This document shows positions 43,812 through 52,960 of a DNA stretch of 64,000 nt, piece after piece. A program made the position numbers and the translations under genes. Location of the stretch: contig NZ_JONW01000005.1 of NCBI RefSeq assembly GCF_000712075.1, positions 1,121,001-1,185,000 on the forward strand, given 5' to 3'. Source of the DNA: Caulobacter sp. UNC358MFTsu5.1 (GTDB lineage Bacteria; Pseudomonadota; Alphaproteobacteria; Caulobacterales; Caulobacteraceae). How positions within the stretch are numbered: position 1 is the stretch's first letter; each line of letters opens with the position of its first letter. The notes beneath the pieces were generated by a model. It ran no database searches, had not been told where the DNA came from, and saw only the letters and a list, made by a program, of their open reading frames with translations.

Positions 43812-46394
43812 CTAGCCTAAAATCTCCAGCAGGATCGCCGTTTCCTTCTCGATGAGGACCGCGTTGGCTTCGGCGTAGAGGTCGACGTCGACGCCATCGG
43901 CGGCGATAGACAGGATCAGCGAATAACGACCCTTGTCGGCGTGGCGGCCCTTGCCCAGGTGGCTTTTCCACCATCCAGGCGCGGGGTGCACGGCGATGGC
44001 GTCGTGATTGGCCAGGTCCGAGGCCTTGCCACGCCAGAGGTCGCAATGCAGCGAGCCGGCCGACACCGCCTTGGGGCCGAGCAGCCAGTTCGAGCCGGCG
44101 CCGTCATTCTCCGCGCCGCCGTCCTCGCCCTCTAGGTCCCATTCGTCATCGTCGAGCTCGACTTCGGCGTCGGCCTGCATCTGGCTGAGGCGAGCGCGGA
44201 AGTCCGGCTCGCTTTCAGTGCGCTTCTTCAGCGCGAAGCGGAGGCCGAACGAACGATAGGTTTCCGGCCGAGTGGCGCCCTTGCCGGTAAGGTTGGGCTC
44301 GATGAAGTAGGAGAGGGTGATCTTGAGCGTCACGGCCTGGTCGCCCAGATCTGCCAAGGCCGTCTTCGGCCAGGGCAGGTCGTAGAAGTGGACCTCGTTA
44401 TAGACGGCTGCGCCCGCGCCCATCGCGTAGGGTTGGATCTCGCCCTGGGCGATCATCGTGAAATCGTTCTTGGCCGAGGCTATGGCGGCATCCAGCTGCG
44501 GGACGCCGAACCCGACCTGGCGCAGGAGCTTGATCTTGTCGCCCTTCGAGCCGGTCTTCCACTTTTTGCCCCGGCCGATCAGCTTGCGTCGGATCGGTTC
44601 GGGCCAGCGCGCCGACTGCACGATGAGGGCGCGGTAGGTCTCGGGCCAGTAGCCGGGAAGGGCTGCTTCTAGTTGGCCTTGGAAGTGGCCGGCTACGCCG
44701 ACGGCGGCGCTGGTCGCCCAGAAGGGCACGAGCGGCTCTGTCGTGACGTTGTTGCCGGCGCTGAGCAGCGAGAGCGCCGGATGCCGGTCGCAATAGCCCT
44801 CACCGTCGACAGACATGTTGCCAGCCTCGAACAGCACCTCGGGCTTGATGGGAAGCAGGTCGGTCGGCAGTTCATGCGAAGAGGTGCTGAAGGGGCTGAC
44901 CTCATTGGCCCCGACAAAGGGAACGTGGTCGCCAGCGTCGTCACCGATCTCGATCTTAGTGGTGTAGCCACCGATGGTCAGAGCGTTCCAGCTTTGAGCT
45001 GGATCGTTGATCGGTCCGCCCTTGTCGACCTGATTGGCCGGGCCGCCGATGACGTTGCCGGCCGCCACGAGCATCAGGCGCTTGGGCGCGTCCTTGGCCG
45101 ACCGGGCGCCCTCCAGCTCACCGCCGATGGTTCCGGCCGCGATCTGATCCAGCGCGCCGCTCCAGGAGGTCGGACGGCTGGCGTCGGCGTCGAGATAGCA
45201 ACTGGCCAGGCAGAACGATCGAGCCGCGTTCGGGCGAGAAATCTCGACCAGGCCAACGGCCGCTTGGGTCACGACCCCGTAGCTTGGCGGCGGCGTGCGG
45301 GGTACGCCGCGCGGCGGCAGCAGCTTCACCGACTCCACCGAATGCGTGAGTTCGAGATACCGCGTGTCGTTCATGGGGTGTTCGAGATCCCCGTGAAGCG
45401 CCAAGCTCGCCACCGCCGTGCCATGGCCGCCGCGAGGATGGTGGTCATCCACGCCCCAGGTCTCGTCCACGGCCAGGGCAATCGCCAACCCATCGGCGAG
45501 CAGTGGGTGAGCGGCGGCGACGCCGGTGTCCAGAACACAAATGGTCGGCGCGTTGGACTTGGCCGGGATGATTCGTCCGGCCAGGTCCTCGACGAAGTCG
45601 TGCTGCGTCACCAGGCCATCACCGATCGTCAGGAACGGCTCGATCGTTCCCAGGCCCGGCCGGACCTCTTCGATCGCGCCCGGCGCGCGGATTGCGAATG
45701 CCAAGGCCTGCCGAGCGGTCGCGTGAATGAAAACGACGGTCGTGTCGGGGAACAGCAACTGTTGGGGATGGACGTCGAGGCCGAAGTTGCGCGCTGCGGC
45801 CGCCAGCGCCTTAGGTAGGGCGCCGATGTCACGCACCCAAAGCTCCCACCAGCGCTGGGCCGGGGCGTTAAAATCGGTGCCCGGGTCGAAGAGCTTGGCG
45901 GTGTCGGCCGTGGCAATACGCTCGACCTTCTCGAACTGCGCCACATAGGGGCGGTCGCGATTGCCGGGGTTCGTATAGTCTCGCAGCCGCCGGGTCAGGC
46001 TCTCGCGGGCGTCGTCCGGCACGAAGACGATCGACTCCTCGGCGCGGTCCTCGGTCCGCCGCGAGCTGAGGATCACAACGTCCTGGCCGGGTAGCTCGAA
46101 CGACAGCGGGATCTTGCTGGGGCCCTTGCGGTCGGTGTCGGGGGCCAAGGTCTCCAGCGTCACCAGCACACCGGGCTTGAGGCCTTCGAGCTTCAGCCGT
46201 GCGTCGGTCTCGGGCGGCGGCAGATGCGGCAGTGCGGCCGCCAACTGTTCGAGCAAGGCCGCGCCGTGGGCGGCGTAGTCGTCGCGCAGCGGTTTGGCGT
46301 CCATCTTGCGCTTCGGGGCCGCATAGGTTCCCTCGCGCCGGACGTTATTCAGCGAGAGGTGGGGTTTGGGGCCGTCCTGGTCTTGCGCAGCCAT
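43812..46394 (-). CDS. Subtilisin-like serine protease (S8) of an AAA+/subtilase pair
   Basis: 860 residues, no signal peptide, so cytoplasmic. The catalytic set is complete: TICVLDTGV (Asp289), GGHGTAVAS (His324), MLVAAGN (oxyanion Asn447) and FWATSAAVGVAG (Ser562). A 280-residue N-terminal region precedes the protease domain, and a 250-residue C-terminal region with an acidic linker (EVELDDDEWDLEGEDGG) follows. It lies 54 nt downstream of an AAA+ ATPase gene on the same strand, suggesting a two-protein machine in which the ATPase feeds or gates the protease. Confidence 0.85.
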   Translation of the reverse strand: MAAQDQDGPKPHLSLNNVRREGTYAAPKRKMDAKPLRDDYAAHGAALLEQLAAALPHLPPPETDARLKLEGLKPGVLVTLETLAPDTDRKGPSKIPLSFELPGQDVVILSSRRTEDRAEESIVFVPDDARESLTRRLRDYTNPGNRDRPYVAQFEKVERIATADTAKLFDPGTDFNAPAQRWWELWVRDIGALPKALAAAARNFGLDVHPQQLLFPDTTVVFIHATARQALAFAIRAPGAIEEVRPGLGTIEPFLTIGDGLVTQHDFVEDLAGRIIPAKSNAPTICVLDTGVAAAHPLLADGLAIALAVDETWGVDDHHPRGGHGTAVASLALHGDLEHPMNDTRYLELTHSVESVKLLPPRGVPRTPPPSYGVVTQAAVGLVEISRPNAARSFCLASCYLDADASRPTSWSGALDQIAAGTIGGELEGARSAKDAPKRLMLVAAGNVIGGPANQVDKGGPINDPAQSWNALTIGGYTTKIEIGDDAGDHVPFVGANEVSPFSTSSHELPTDLLPIKPEVLFEAGNMSVDGEGYCDRHPALSLLSAGNNVTTEPLVPFWATSAAVGVAGHFQGQLEAALPGYWPETYRALIVQSARWPEPIRRKLIGRGKKWKTGSKGDKIKLLRQVGFGVPQLDAAIASAKNDFTMIAQGEIQPYAMGAGAAVYNEVHFYDLPWPKTALADLGDQAVTLKITLSYFIEPNLTGKGATRPETYRSFGLRFALKKRTESEPDFRARLSQMQADAEVELDDDEWDLEGEDGGAENDGAGSNWLLGPKAVSAGSLHCDLWRGKASDLANHDAIAVHPAPGWWKSHLGKGRHADKGRYSLILSIAADGVDVDLYAEANAVLIEKETAILLEILG

Positions 46395-46448
46395 TGAGCG
46401 TTCCGCACGATTCGGGAGAACCGATCATCGGCGGTTGTGAAGCTTGGC

Positions 46449-47447
46449 TCAAGACACGGTATGGAAGCGGTCTCGGAAGGCTTTGCGATCACGCAGCATG
46501 GCGGCCAGGTGATCGGCCGAAATCTCGGTGTGGCCGTCGAGGATGGCCTCGCGCACGGCCGAGTCGGCCGCGCGCACTATCTCGCCTTGGCTAAGGCCCC
46601 CCAGGTCCTCCCGCAGGCCCTTCAGGGCCTTGGCCGCTAGCTTGAACTTGCCCAGGCGGGTCTTGAGGATCGCTATGCCTTCGTCGGCGCTCGGCAGGCT
46701 GTACTCGATCACTTCGTCGAAGCGGCGGGCCAGGGCGTGGTCGAGGACCTCGACGTGGTTGGTGGCGGCCACGACGATGCTGTCGGTGCTGTTGGGCTCT
46801 TCCATGAAGGAGAGGACCGAATTGAGGATCCGGCGCATCTCGCCCACATCGTTCGGGTCGCCGCGGCGCGCGCCGACGGCGTCGAACTCGTCGAGCAGAT
46901 AGACGCCGCGCACGCTGGCGACCTGGTCGAACACCAGCCGCAGCTTGCTGGCCGTCTCGCCCATATAGCGGCTGAACACGCTCTCCATCTTGACGGTGAA
47001 TAGCGGCAGGCGCAGTTCCGCGGCCAGGGCCGCCGAGGTCATGGTCTTGCCGGTGCCGGGCGGGCCGATCAGCAGCAGATGACTGGCCGGGGTCTGGCCG
47101 TGCTCGCGCAGGGTGGCGCGGGCTTCCTGCTGGCGTACCACGCGCGACAGCTTGTCGGCCGTCGCCGGGGCCAGGACCATGCCGGACAGGCGCGTCTTGG
47201 GGTAGCTGCTCTCGACGATGGTCTGCAGCTCGCCGCGCGGGCGCGCCATCGGGATCGGCGCGGCCGCCATCGGGGCGGGGCGGCGAGCGTCGCGAAGGCG
47301 CTGCACGGCCTTCTTCAAGGCATTGGCGTCGTCGGCGTGGCCGGCGCGAGCCTCGGTGGCGGCGATCGACAGGGCGATCGACAGCAGGCGCTCTTCGTCG
47401 CCTTCGGCATGGGAGTCCAGGAGCGCAAGAATGTGCCGTATCGTCAT
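46449..47447 (-). CDS. AAA+ ATPase partner of the subtilase
   Basis: 332 residues from the ATG at 47447 (AAAGGGAG upstream). N-terminal helical region, then a single AAA+ module: GPPGTGKT (128-135), VYLLDEFD (182-189), sensor-1 VAATN (Asn230) and arginine finger ARRFDEV (241-242). The style is that of SpoVK/FtsH-like ATPases that unfold or remodel proteins. First gene of the pair with the subtilase. The pair recalls two-gene ATPase-protease modules predicted to act in conflict with phages, but no named system is claimed. Confidence 0.88.
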   Translation of the reverse strand: MTIRHILALLDSHAEGDEERLLSIALSIAATEARAGHADDANALKKAVQRLRDARRPAPMAAAPIPMARPRGELQTIVESSYPKTRLSGMVLAPATADKLSRVVRQQEARATLREHGQTPASHLLLIGPPGTGKTMTSAALAAELRLPLFTVKMESVFSRYMGETASKLRLVFDQVASVRGVYLLDEFDAVGARRGDPNDVGEMRRILNSVLSFMEEPNSTDSIVVAATNHVEVLDHALARRFDEVIEYSLPSADEGIAILKTRLGKFKLAAKALKGLREDLGGLSQGEIVRAADSAVREAILDGHTEISADHLAAMLRDRKAFRDRFHTVS

Positions 47448-48143
47448 CGGAGCGCTCCCTTTCTCTGATGCCCGCGCAAGGATAACGCGAGTCTTGGTTA
47501 ATGGCGGGTATTCAGAATTCTGGCGCGTGCCTTTAGCCGAAAACGTGACCGTGGGCACAAACATAATTTGATCGTGCGTCAGAAACGGTCAGCAGCCCGG
47601 TTCGCTCCGGATATGGGAAATGATGGGCGCATCGTGCGCCTCGGCCTAGGCAGATCAATGTTCGCCTATTGAAATGGGGTCGGTCGCGTTCGGACGATGG
47701 GAGTCCGGTTTTCGGAGGCAAGCCAAGGTCAGCTCCTGGCGCGGATCAGCCTTTCGGGCGTGGTGAACTGCGCTTGCCGCGCTTGGATGAGGTTAACCAT
47801 TTCGCGGTTCGGCGAGGTCTGGAAAAGGTCGGCCACGCAGCCTCTCTCGCGAAGGTCCTTAGCGAGCTGGGCAACGGTCACACCGCGGGCGGGTCCCCAG
47901 GTTCGCGCAGGCGAAATTAGAAGTGTCACGACGAGTTCGGCTTGCCAGGCCTGCGGCGCCGCCCTGAGTAACCATATCTGCGACGGCAGAACTCACCGAG
48001 CGGCCTCGGCTGCTCGGCGCAGCACGCGTACGTCTGGAGAAGAGCCAGAAAAGGCGAGGGCATCAGACCGAAGCCTGACGCCCTCTTTCGTTCCCTCGTC
48101 CAGTCTGCTGAAGCGCTCGGTCCGTAGAGCGAGGCTTAGCGTG
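47448..48143. other. Long gap upstream of the AAA+ gene
   Basis: 696 bp between the AAA+ start and the hydrolase stop. It holds the AAA+/subtilase promoter region, a copy of the dispersed element (47703-47742) and a possible 66-codon minus-strand frame (47729-47929, MTLLISPARTWGPARGVTVAQ..) that could be real but matches nothing I know. Confidence 0.5.
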
Positions 48144-49940
48144 CTAGTCACCCCGAGGGCGTGTGACCAACAACCGGACCTTCAGAATTACACGAGACAA
48201 GCTGGGTTGAAAAGCGGTCCAGGTCGGCCCTGCGCAGCTTGCCAACCGGATCGCTAGGCACTCGAGCCCCCAGATGACGATCGGCGCGGCCGCAACGGCC
48301 AAGCCGGCGCCTGGGGCGGCCATGCCCACCAGCACTGCCCCGACGACAACCGCGCCGGGCAACCACCAGATCATCCTACGCGCGGCCGCCGTGTACGCCT
48401 TGGCCAGCGGGCGCCCGGCGCTGTCGCCGGCCTTGGGGGGCTCGGTCCTGTTGTGAAATAGAGCTGCGGATACCGAACGCACGACGGAGGTGTTGGTCAG
48501 GTAGTTGATATGGCTCGTGTACAGATTCAGATTGGTCGTGTTCTCGACGGCGTGGTTTTCGATCGTGGCCGAAAGGACCCTTCCTCCATCGATCTGGTTT
48601 CCCAGCGGGCTAAAAAGCGGATCGCTGACGATGTCGACCGGATCCCAGATGTTGAGCCAGCGCAGGGTTTGGACCCCGTCCTTGAAGAAGGGCTCCTGGG
48701 ACAGGTTTCCCAGCAAATCGTCGTTGAGACGCCCCTCGCGATAGGTGCCGCCTTCGCGGGTTTGGAAGAAGTAGAAGATCTTGTCGATCGGCGAGCCGAG
48801 CGTGAACAAATGGCTCACCTTGCTCAGGTCCACGGCTTCAGGGCTCCCGGCCCTGGCGACGTTCCTCTGCCCGATCAGCGATAGCGTCTCCAACGTGATC
48901 GCCGTGCCAAGGCTGTGGGCCACGATAACGATGCGTTCGCAGTGTTCATCCCGCGCGACATGTTCGAATAGCGCGCGGGTCTGGGCCAGGATCTGCCGCC
49001 GGCGCTGGAATTCCACATCCCGATCTTGGACGTTGTTCCAGATGAACACGTCGGCGAAGGTGTCCGATAGAAACCGGCTGCCAGCGAAAGCGCCCGCCGC
49101 CAGGACAAACATAAGAAACGACAGGCCCCCCACCGACGTCGCGTCGCGTCCGCCGGTCATGACGACCTGACCAATCAGTTGGGCCACCAGGTAGAGGGCG
49201 GCTGCAGTGATCAGGCCGATGTGCTTGGCCAGACCCGTCGCCAGAATCTCCACGGGAAGGCGTGCCTGGTCCCAGAGCGGGACGGTTGCGCGCACCAGCG
49301 GTCGCCGGGCGTCGTCGACCTTTTTGGAGGCAAACTCGCTGAACGCCTCCGCGCCCATGGGCTGGCGCGGCCTTTCGCGCTCGAACCTTGCGCCTTCCGC
49401 GCCGCGGAATCGATGGATCGCCGAAAGCAAACTGGCCTTCACATACTCACGATGTCCCACGGTGGCGCCGGCTTCCGTTGGCTTGGCGGCGAACAGCTTG
49501 TGAAGCCTGGCGATCCGAAGACGCTTGGATTCGCGCCACGATCGCTCGGCGATCTCCCTGGGCTTGCTCAGACGCGCTAAGGCCCAGCCCGCGACACGCC
49601 AGGCTTGAGCGCCGCGCGCGGTGACGGGCGACCAGTAGGCCTCATAGGCGCGGATAGGTTTTCCACGCCCCCAGGGCCTGGGCCTGGAAGAGCGGTTTGA
49701 TCGGATTTTGAATTGATCGAAGGCGACGTAAGAAACGTCGTCCGGGTCGCCAACTCGAGATGGTTCGGTCCGGTTTTCGACGTTTCGCACCGCGCCGCCG
49801 CCTGTAACCGAATAGTGATCCTCGAACGCCTTGAGCAGGCGGCCGAGGTTCTCATTTCGCGCCTGAGGACCCATGCCATGGACGAAGATCACCGCCGTGT
49901 GCTTTTCGACAGGTGTGTTCGTCTGAGGCGTCTGCGCCAT
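48144..49940 (-). CDS. Membrane-anchored alpha/beta hydrolase (lipase-like)
   Basis: 598 residues. HGMG (21-24) and IVIVAHSLGTAITLE (Ser343 in AHSLG) mark a serine hydrolase with the two halves separated by an insert. Two hydrophobic helices (about 241-262 and 272-292) split the domain, and a further pair near the C-terminus (about 513-560, WWLPGAVVVGAVLVGMAAPGAGLAVAAAPIVIWG) anchors it, so the enzyme faces or acts on the inner membrane. Substrate unknown; lipid or ester cleavage is likely. Last gene before the right island end; an effector role in defence is an inference from position. Confidence 0.75.
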   Translation of the reverse strand: MAQTPQTNTPVEKHTAVIFVHGMGPQARNENLGRLLKAFEDHYSVTGGGAVRNVENRTEPSRVGDPDDVSYVAFDQFKIRSNRSSRPRPWGRGKPIRAYEAYWSPVTARGAQAWRVAGWALARLSKPREIAERSWRESKRLRIARLHKLFAAKPTEAGATVGHREYVKASLLSAIHRFRGAEGARFERERPRQPMGAEAFSEFASKKVDDARRPLVRATVPLWDQARLPVEILATGLAKHIGLITAAALYLVAQLIGQVVMTGGRDATSVGGLSFLMFVLAAGAFAGSRFLSDTFADVFIWNNVQDRDVEFQRRRQILAQTRALFEHVARDEHCERIVIVAHSLGTAITLETLSLIGQRNVARAGSPEAVDLSKVSHLFTLGSPIDKIFYFFQTREGGTYREGRLNDDLLGNLSQEPFFKDGVQTLRWLNIWDPVDIVSDPLFSPLGNQIDGGRVLSATIENHAVENTTNLNLYTSHINYLTNTSVVRSVSAALFHNRTEPPKAGDSAGRPLAKAYTAAARRMIWWLPGAVVVGAVLVGMAAPGAGLAVAAAPIVIWGLECLAIRLASCAGPTWTAFQPSLSRVILKVRLLVTRPRGD

Positions 49941-50333
49941 TCAAGGGGCCCTCCGGACCGGTTTCGACCTAAGGTACAGCTTGATAGCGGCGGGTTGCTC
50001 CCCTGGCGCGCGATTTTTCGCCGGCTGTACGGGGGCGGAGTCCTATCGGGCTCACGCTTCGCCAGGTCGTGATTCTAAGGGTCGATCTTGTTCGTTCACT
50101 GGCGCGCTAAATGTCCGGTTTCCGGAGGTGCGCTAACGGCAGCAACTGGCGCAAACCGGAACGACCAATCTCGCGCAGCACTTTAGCCTTCGCTTGCTTC
50201 CCGATTTAACAAGCCAGCCCGCAGCCGAGGCTATTCGGATATGTCAGCTTGCTTCCGGCCTGCTTCCGGGAACTCGCTTCGCAGCCGGCGCAAGAGTGTG
50301 CCATGGCTAATATATTGATTTTACTGGAGAAAA
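49941..50333. other. Right island end, no gene
   Basis: 393 bp between the hydrolase start and tRNA-Arg. It includes a dispersed element (50111-50152, GTCCGG..GGCAGCAACTGGCGC). No small gene is convincing. An excisionase gene, expected in many such islands, was not found here. Confidence 0.5.
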
Positions 50334-50378
50334 TGGCGCACCCGACACGATTCGAACGTGTGACCTTTGCCTTCGGAG
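50331..50378 (-). repeat. attR-like direct repeat within tRNA-Arg
   Basis: Identical to 26506-26553 over 48 bp; here it is the functional 3' part of the tRNA gene plus three bases beyond the CCA. The identity stops inside the anticodon loop. Confidence 0.9.
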
Positions 50379-50410
50379 GGCAACGCTCTATCCAGCTGAG
50401 CTACGGGTGC
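50334..50410 (-). tRNA. tRNA-Arg (CCG)
   Basis: A complete 77-nt tRNA with encoded CCA. Acceptor GCACCCG pairs with CGGGTGC, D stem GCTC/GAGC, anticodon stem TTGCC/GGCAA, T stem ACACG/CGTGT with TTCGAAT loop. The seven-base loop CTCCGAA gives anticodon CCG, which reads CGG. The 3' end is the island attachment site. Confidence 0.95.
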
Positions 50411-50470
50411 TTCCGCCTTGCGGAAGCGCGGTCTTAGCCGAAAGGCCGCGCCTGCGCAAACGGGTCTTTG

Positions 50471-51787
50471 CTAGCCTTTGGCGAGATAGACGAAGCGGAC
50501 CACGAACAGCGCCGCCAGGATCAGCAGCAGCCAGTCGCCCTTGCCGATCTTGCCGGTCAGCAGGCGCAGCGCCGCGTAGCTGGTGATGCCGAAGGCCAGG
50601 CCGTTGGCGATCGAGAAGGTCAGCGGGATGGTGATCAGGGTCAGGAAGGCGGGGATGGCCACGGTCGGGTCGGCCCAGTCGACGTCGACCAGCGACCCCA
50701 CCATCAGGGCGCCCACCAGGATCAGGGCCGGGGCGGTGGCGGCGGCCGGGATGGCCTGGACCAGGGGCGCGAAGAACAGGGTCAGCAGGAACAGCACGCC
50801 CACCACCACCGCCGTCAGGCCGGTGCGGCCGCCGGCGGTCACGCCCGAGGCGCTCTCGATGTAGCTGACCACGGTGGAGGTGCCGGCGGCCGCCCCGACC
50901 ATGGTCGCCGCCGAGTCGGCCAGCAGGATGCGGTTCAGGCGCGGGATCGAGCCGTCGGGGGCCTGGAGGCCCGCCTTCTTGGTCACGGCCACCAGGGTGC
51001 CGACATTGTCGAACAGGTCGACGAACAGGAAGACGAAGACGATCTCCAGCATGGCCAGGGCCATGCCGCCCTGCAGGTGGAAGGCGCCGCCGATGTCCAT
51101 CTTGAAGGCCGTGGCGGTCAGATCGGCCAGGCTGGACGCGCCCGGCGCGATCTTGGCCAGACCCAAGGCCCAGCCGGCGGCGGAGGCCAGCAGGATGCCG
51201 ATCAGGATCGCGCCCTTGACCCGCCAGGCCTGCAACACCGCGATCAAGACGAGCCCCAGGATCGCCACGGCGGCGGTCGGGGTGGTCAGGTCGCCCAGGG
51301 CCACGGTGGTGGCCGGGTGGGGGACGATGATCCCCGCCTCCTTCAGGCCGATGAAGGCGATGAACAGGCCCACCCCGGCGGCGACGGCCGAGAACAGGGG
51401 CTTGGGGATGGCGGCCACGATCATCTGGCGCACGCCCACCAGGGTCAGGACCAGGAAGGCCACGCCCGACAGGAAGACGCAGCCCAGGGCCGTCTCCCAC
51501 GGCACGCCCATGCCCTTGACCACGGTGTAGGTGAAATAGGCGTTCAGCCCCATGCCCGGCGCCAGGGCCAGGGGATAGTTGGCGACCAGACCCATCAGGA
51601 TCGAGCCGAAGCCGGCGGCCAGGCAGGTGGCGGCGGCCACGGCGGCCACCGGCATGCCGGCCTCGCCCAGGATCGCCGGATTGACCACCACGATATAGGC
51701 CATGGTCATGAAGGTGGTGACGCCGGCCAGCACCTCGGTGCGGACGTTGGTTCCCTGGGCCTTGAGGCCGAAGAGGCGTTCGAGCAT
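50471..51787 (-). CDS. Adenine/guanine/hypoxanthine permease, AzgA-like NCS2
   Basis: 438 residues with about 13 hydrophobic helices. LERLFGLKAQGTNVRTEVLAGVTTFMTMAYIVVVNPAIL and LAPGMGLNAYFTYTVV are hallmarks of the COG2252 purine permeases; AGTSTVVSYIESASGVTAGGRTGLTAVVVG is the conserved second-half motif. It imports purine bases by proton symport at the inner membrane. It follows the nucleoside permease-like gene by 3 nt, and the two form a purine salvage operon. Confidence 0.9.
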   Translation of the reverse strand: MLERLFGLKAQGTNVRTEVLAGVTTFMTMAYIVVVNPAILGEAGMPVAAVAAATCLAAGFGSILMGLVANYPLALAPGMGLNAYFTYTVVKGMGVPWETALGCVFLSGVAFLVLTLVGVRQMIVAAIPKPLFSAVAAGVGLFIAFIGLKEAGIIVPHPATTVALGDLTTPTAAVAILGLVLIAVLQAWRVKGAILIGILLASAAGWALGLAKIAPGASSLADLTATAFKMDIGGAFHLQGGMALAMLEIVFVFLFVDLFDNVGTLVAVTKKAGLQAPDGSIPRLNRILLADSAATMVGAAAGTSTVVSYIESASGVTAGGRTGLTAVVVGVLFLLTLFFAPLVQAIPAAATAPALILVGALMVGSLVDVDWADPTVAIPAFLTLITIPLTFSIANGLAFGITSYAALRLLTGKIGKGDWLLLILAALFVVRFVYLAKG

Positions 51788-51790
51788 GGC

Positions 51791-52849
51791 TTAGCGGCTC
51801 CCGGCCGTGGGGATTTCGGACGCGTAGCGGTCCCAATGGGCGGTCAGCTCGCGGACCACCGGCCCGCCGACCGCGAAGGTCGCCAGGAACGAGGCCTTCA
51901 GGCTCTCCTCGTGGAACACGTGCGGCAAGCTGGTCTGGCCCAGCGGGGCCCGCGAATAGTTGCTGCCGGTGCGCAGCACCAGGACGCGCCGGCGGTCGAT
52001 CTTTCCGGACGCGGCGTGGGCGTCGAGCACGTCGAGGATCCCCTGGTCTTCGCAGTCGGTCATGGTGAAGGTTCCGGCCCCGTCGGTCCAGAGCTTGACC
52101 CAGTCCTGCGCCCACTGGGTGCGGCGATGGCCGTGCCAGAAGCGCACCGTGCCCAGGGCGTCGCCCTGCAGCACGAACGGCGGCCGCTGGCCCTGGGGCG
52201 CGTCCTTGTACGGCGCGCGCACGGCCTGCAGGGCGGCGTTGTCGGGCAGCTTGACGTCCTTGGTCAGGGCGTAGGCCCAGTCGACCAGGCCCCGGTCCAG
52301 GGTCCAGACCATGGCGCTGGAGCCCTCGGCCTTGCCCTTCACGTTCGGCTTCTCGGCGTCGTTGGAATAGAGGCCGTAGGGCCAGCCGGCGGGGATGTCG
52401 CGGTCGTCCACCTCGTAGATCGGGTCGGCGTCGACCACGTAGCGGGCCCAGGCGGCGCTGCCGACCGAGGCGGCCTGGGGGTCGACCCCGGCGATGCCGG
52501 CGACGATCCAGTAGGCTTTGGAAAGGTCGAACTGGTCCGACAGGATCAGGGCCGCCACGCTGTCGCGCGCCCGGCCGCGCATGTCGCTGACGATGGCCAG
52601 CACCCCGTCGTCGGAATAGCGGGCCACGTGGCGCACGCCCGGGATGGCGATCTCGTGCTTCAGCGGCCAGCCCTCGACCCAGGGCTGGAACTCGCCCGCG
52701 AAGTCGCCGGTGTCGGCCCCGATCTCGAAGGTGGTGACGACCACGACCTTGACCGGGATGCGGTCAGCGGCCTGGGCCTGGGCCTGAGCCAGGCCGAAAG
52801 CGAAGACGACGCTCAGCGCCAGGACGATCCGAAACCACAAACCACGCAT
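51791..52849 (-). CDS. Purine nucleoside permease (NUP) family protein
   Basis: 352 residues with a signal peptide (FRIVLALSVVFAFGLAQAQAQA). PVKVVVVTTFEIG, YWIVAGIAGVDPQAASVGSAAWARYVVD and TMTDCEDQG are typical of the NUP family, named for a fungal nucleoside transporter but related to nucleoside phosphorylase folds. With the signal peptide, a periplasmic nucleosidase or binding role is more likely than a channel. It pairs with the purine permease. Confidence 0.8.
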   Translation of the reverse strand: MRGLWFRIVLALSVVFAFGLAQAQAQAADRIPVKVVVVTTFEIGADTGDFAGEFQPWVEGWPLKHEIAIPGVRHVARYSDDGVLAIVSDMRGRARDSVAALILSDQFDLSKAYWIVAGIAGVDPQAASVGSAAWARYVVDADPIYEVDDRDIPAGWPYGLYSNDAEKPNVKGKAEGSSAMVWTLDRGLVDWAYALTKDVKLPDNAALQAVRAPYKDAPQGQRPPFVLQGDALGTVRFWHGHRRTQWAQDWVKLWTDGAGTFTMTDCEDQGILDVLDAHAASGKIDRRRVLVLRTGSNYSRAPLGQTSLPHVFHEESLKASFLATFAVGGPVVRELTAHWDRYASEIPTAGSR

Positions 52850-52960
52850 GAAAGGCCCCGCCAGAAATCCGCGGGCAACCTCCACCGATGCGGCCGGGGA
52901 TGCAATCGGGGATCGACGGGAGAGGACGGGATGGGCCTGTCGGCGCCCAGGCGGCGAACA

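Larger units (their letters stand above)
26506..50378. mobile_element. Integrative genomic island at tRNA-Arg
   Basis: A 23.8-kb segment between 48-bp direct repeats derived from the 3' end of tRNA-Arg(CCG), with a P4-type integrase at the left end. Cargo: aldehyde and electrophile detoxification genes on the left, probable conflict/defence genes on the right, plus an integrase relic and an inverted duplication. Intergenic gaps are longer than in the flanking core. No conjugation or replication genes were seen, so it is mobilisable at most or moves with helper functions. Confidence 0.85.

Noticed and set aside
47729..47929. 66-codon minus-strand frame in the gap before the AAA+ gene
   Set aside because: Plausible amino-acid composition but no known match or clear start signal; not enough to call a gene.
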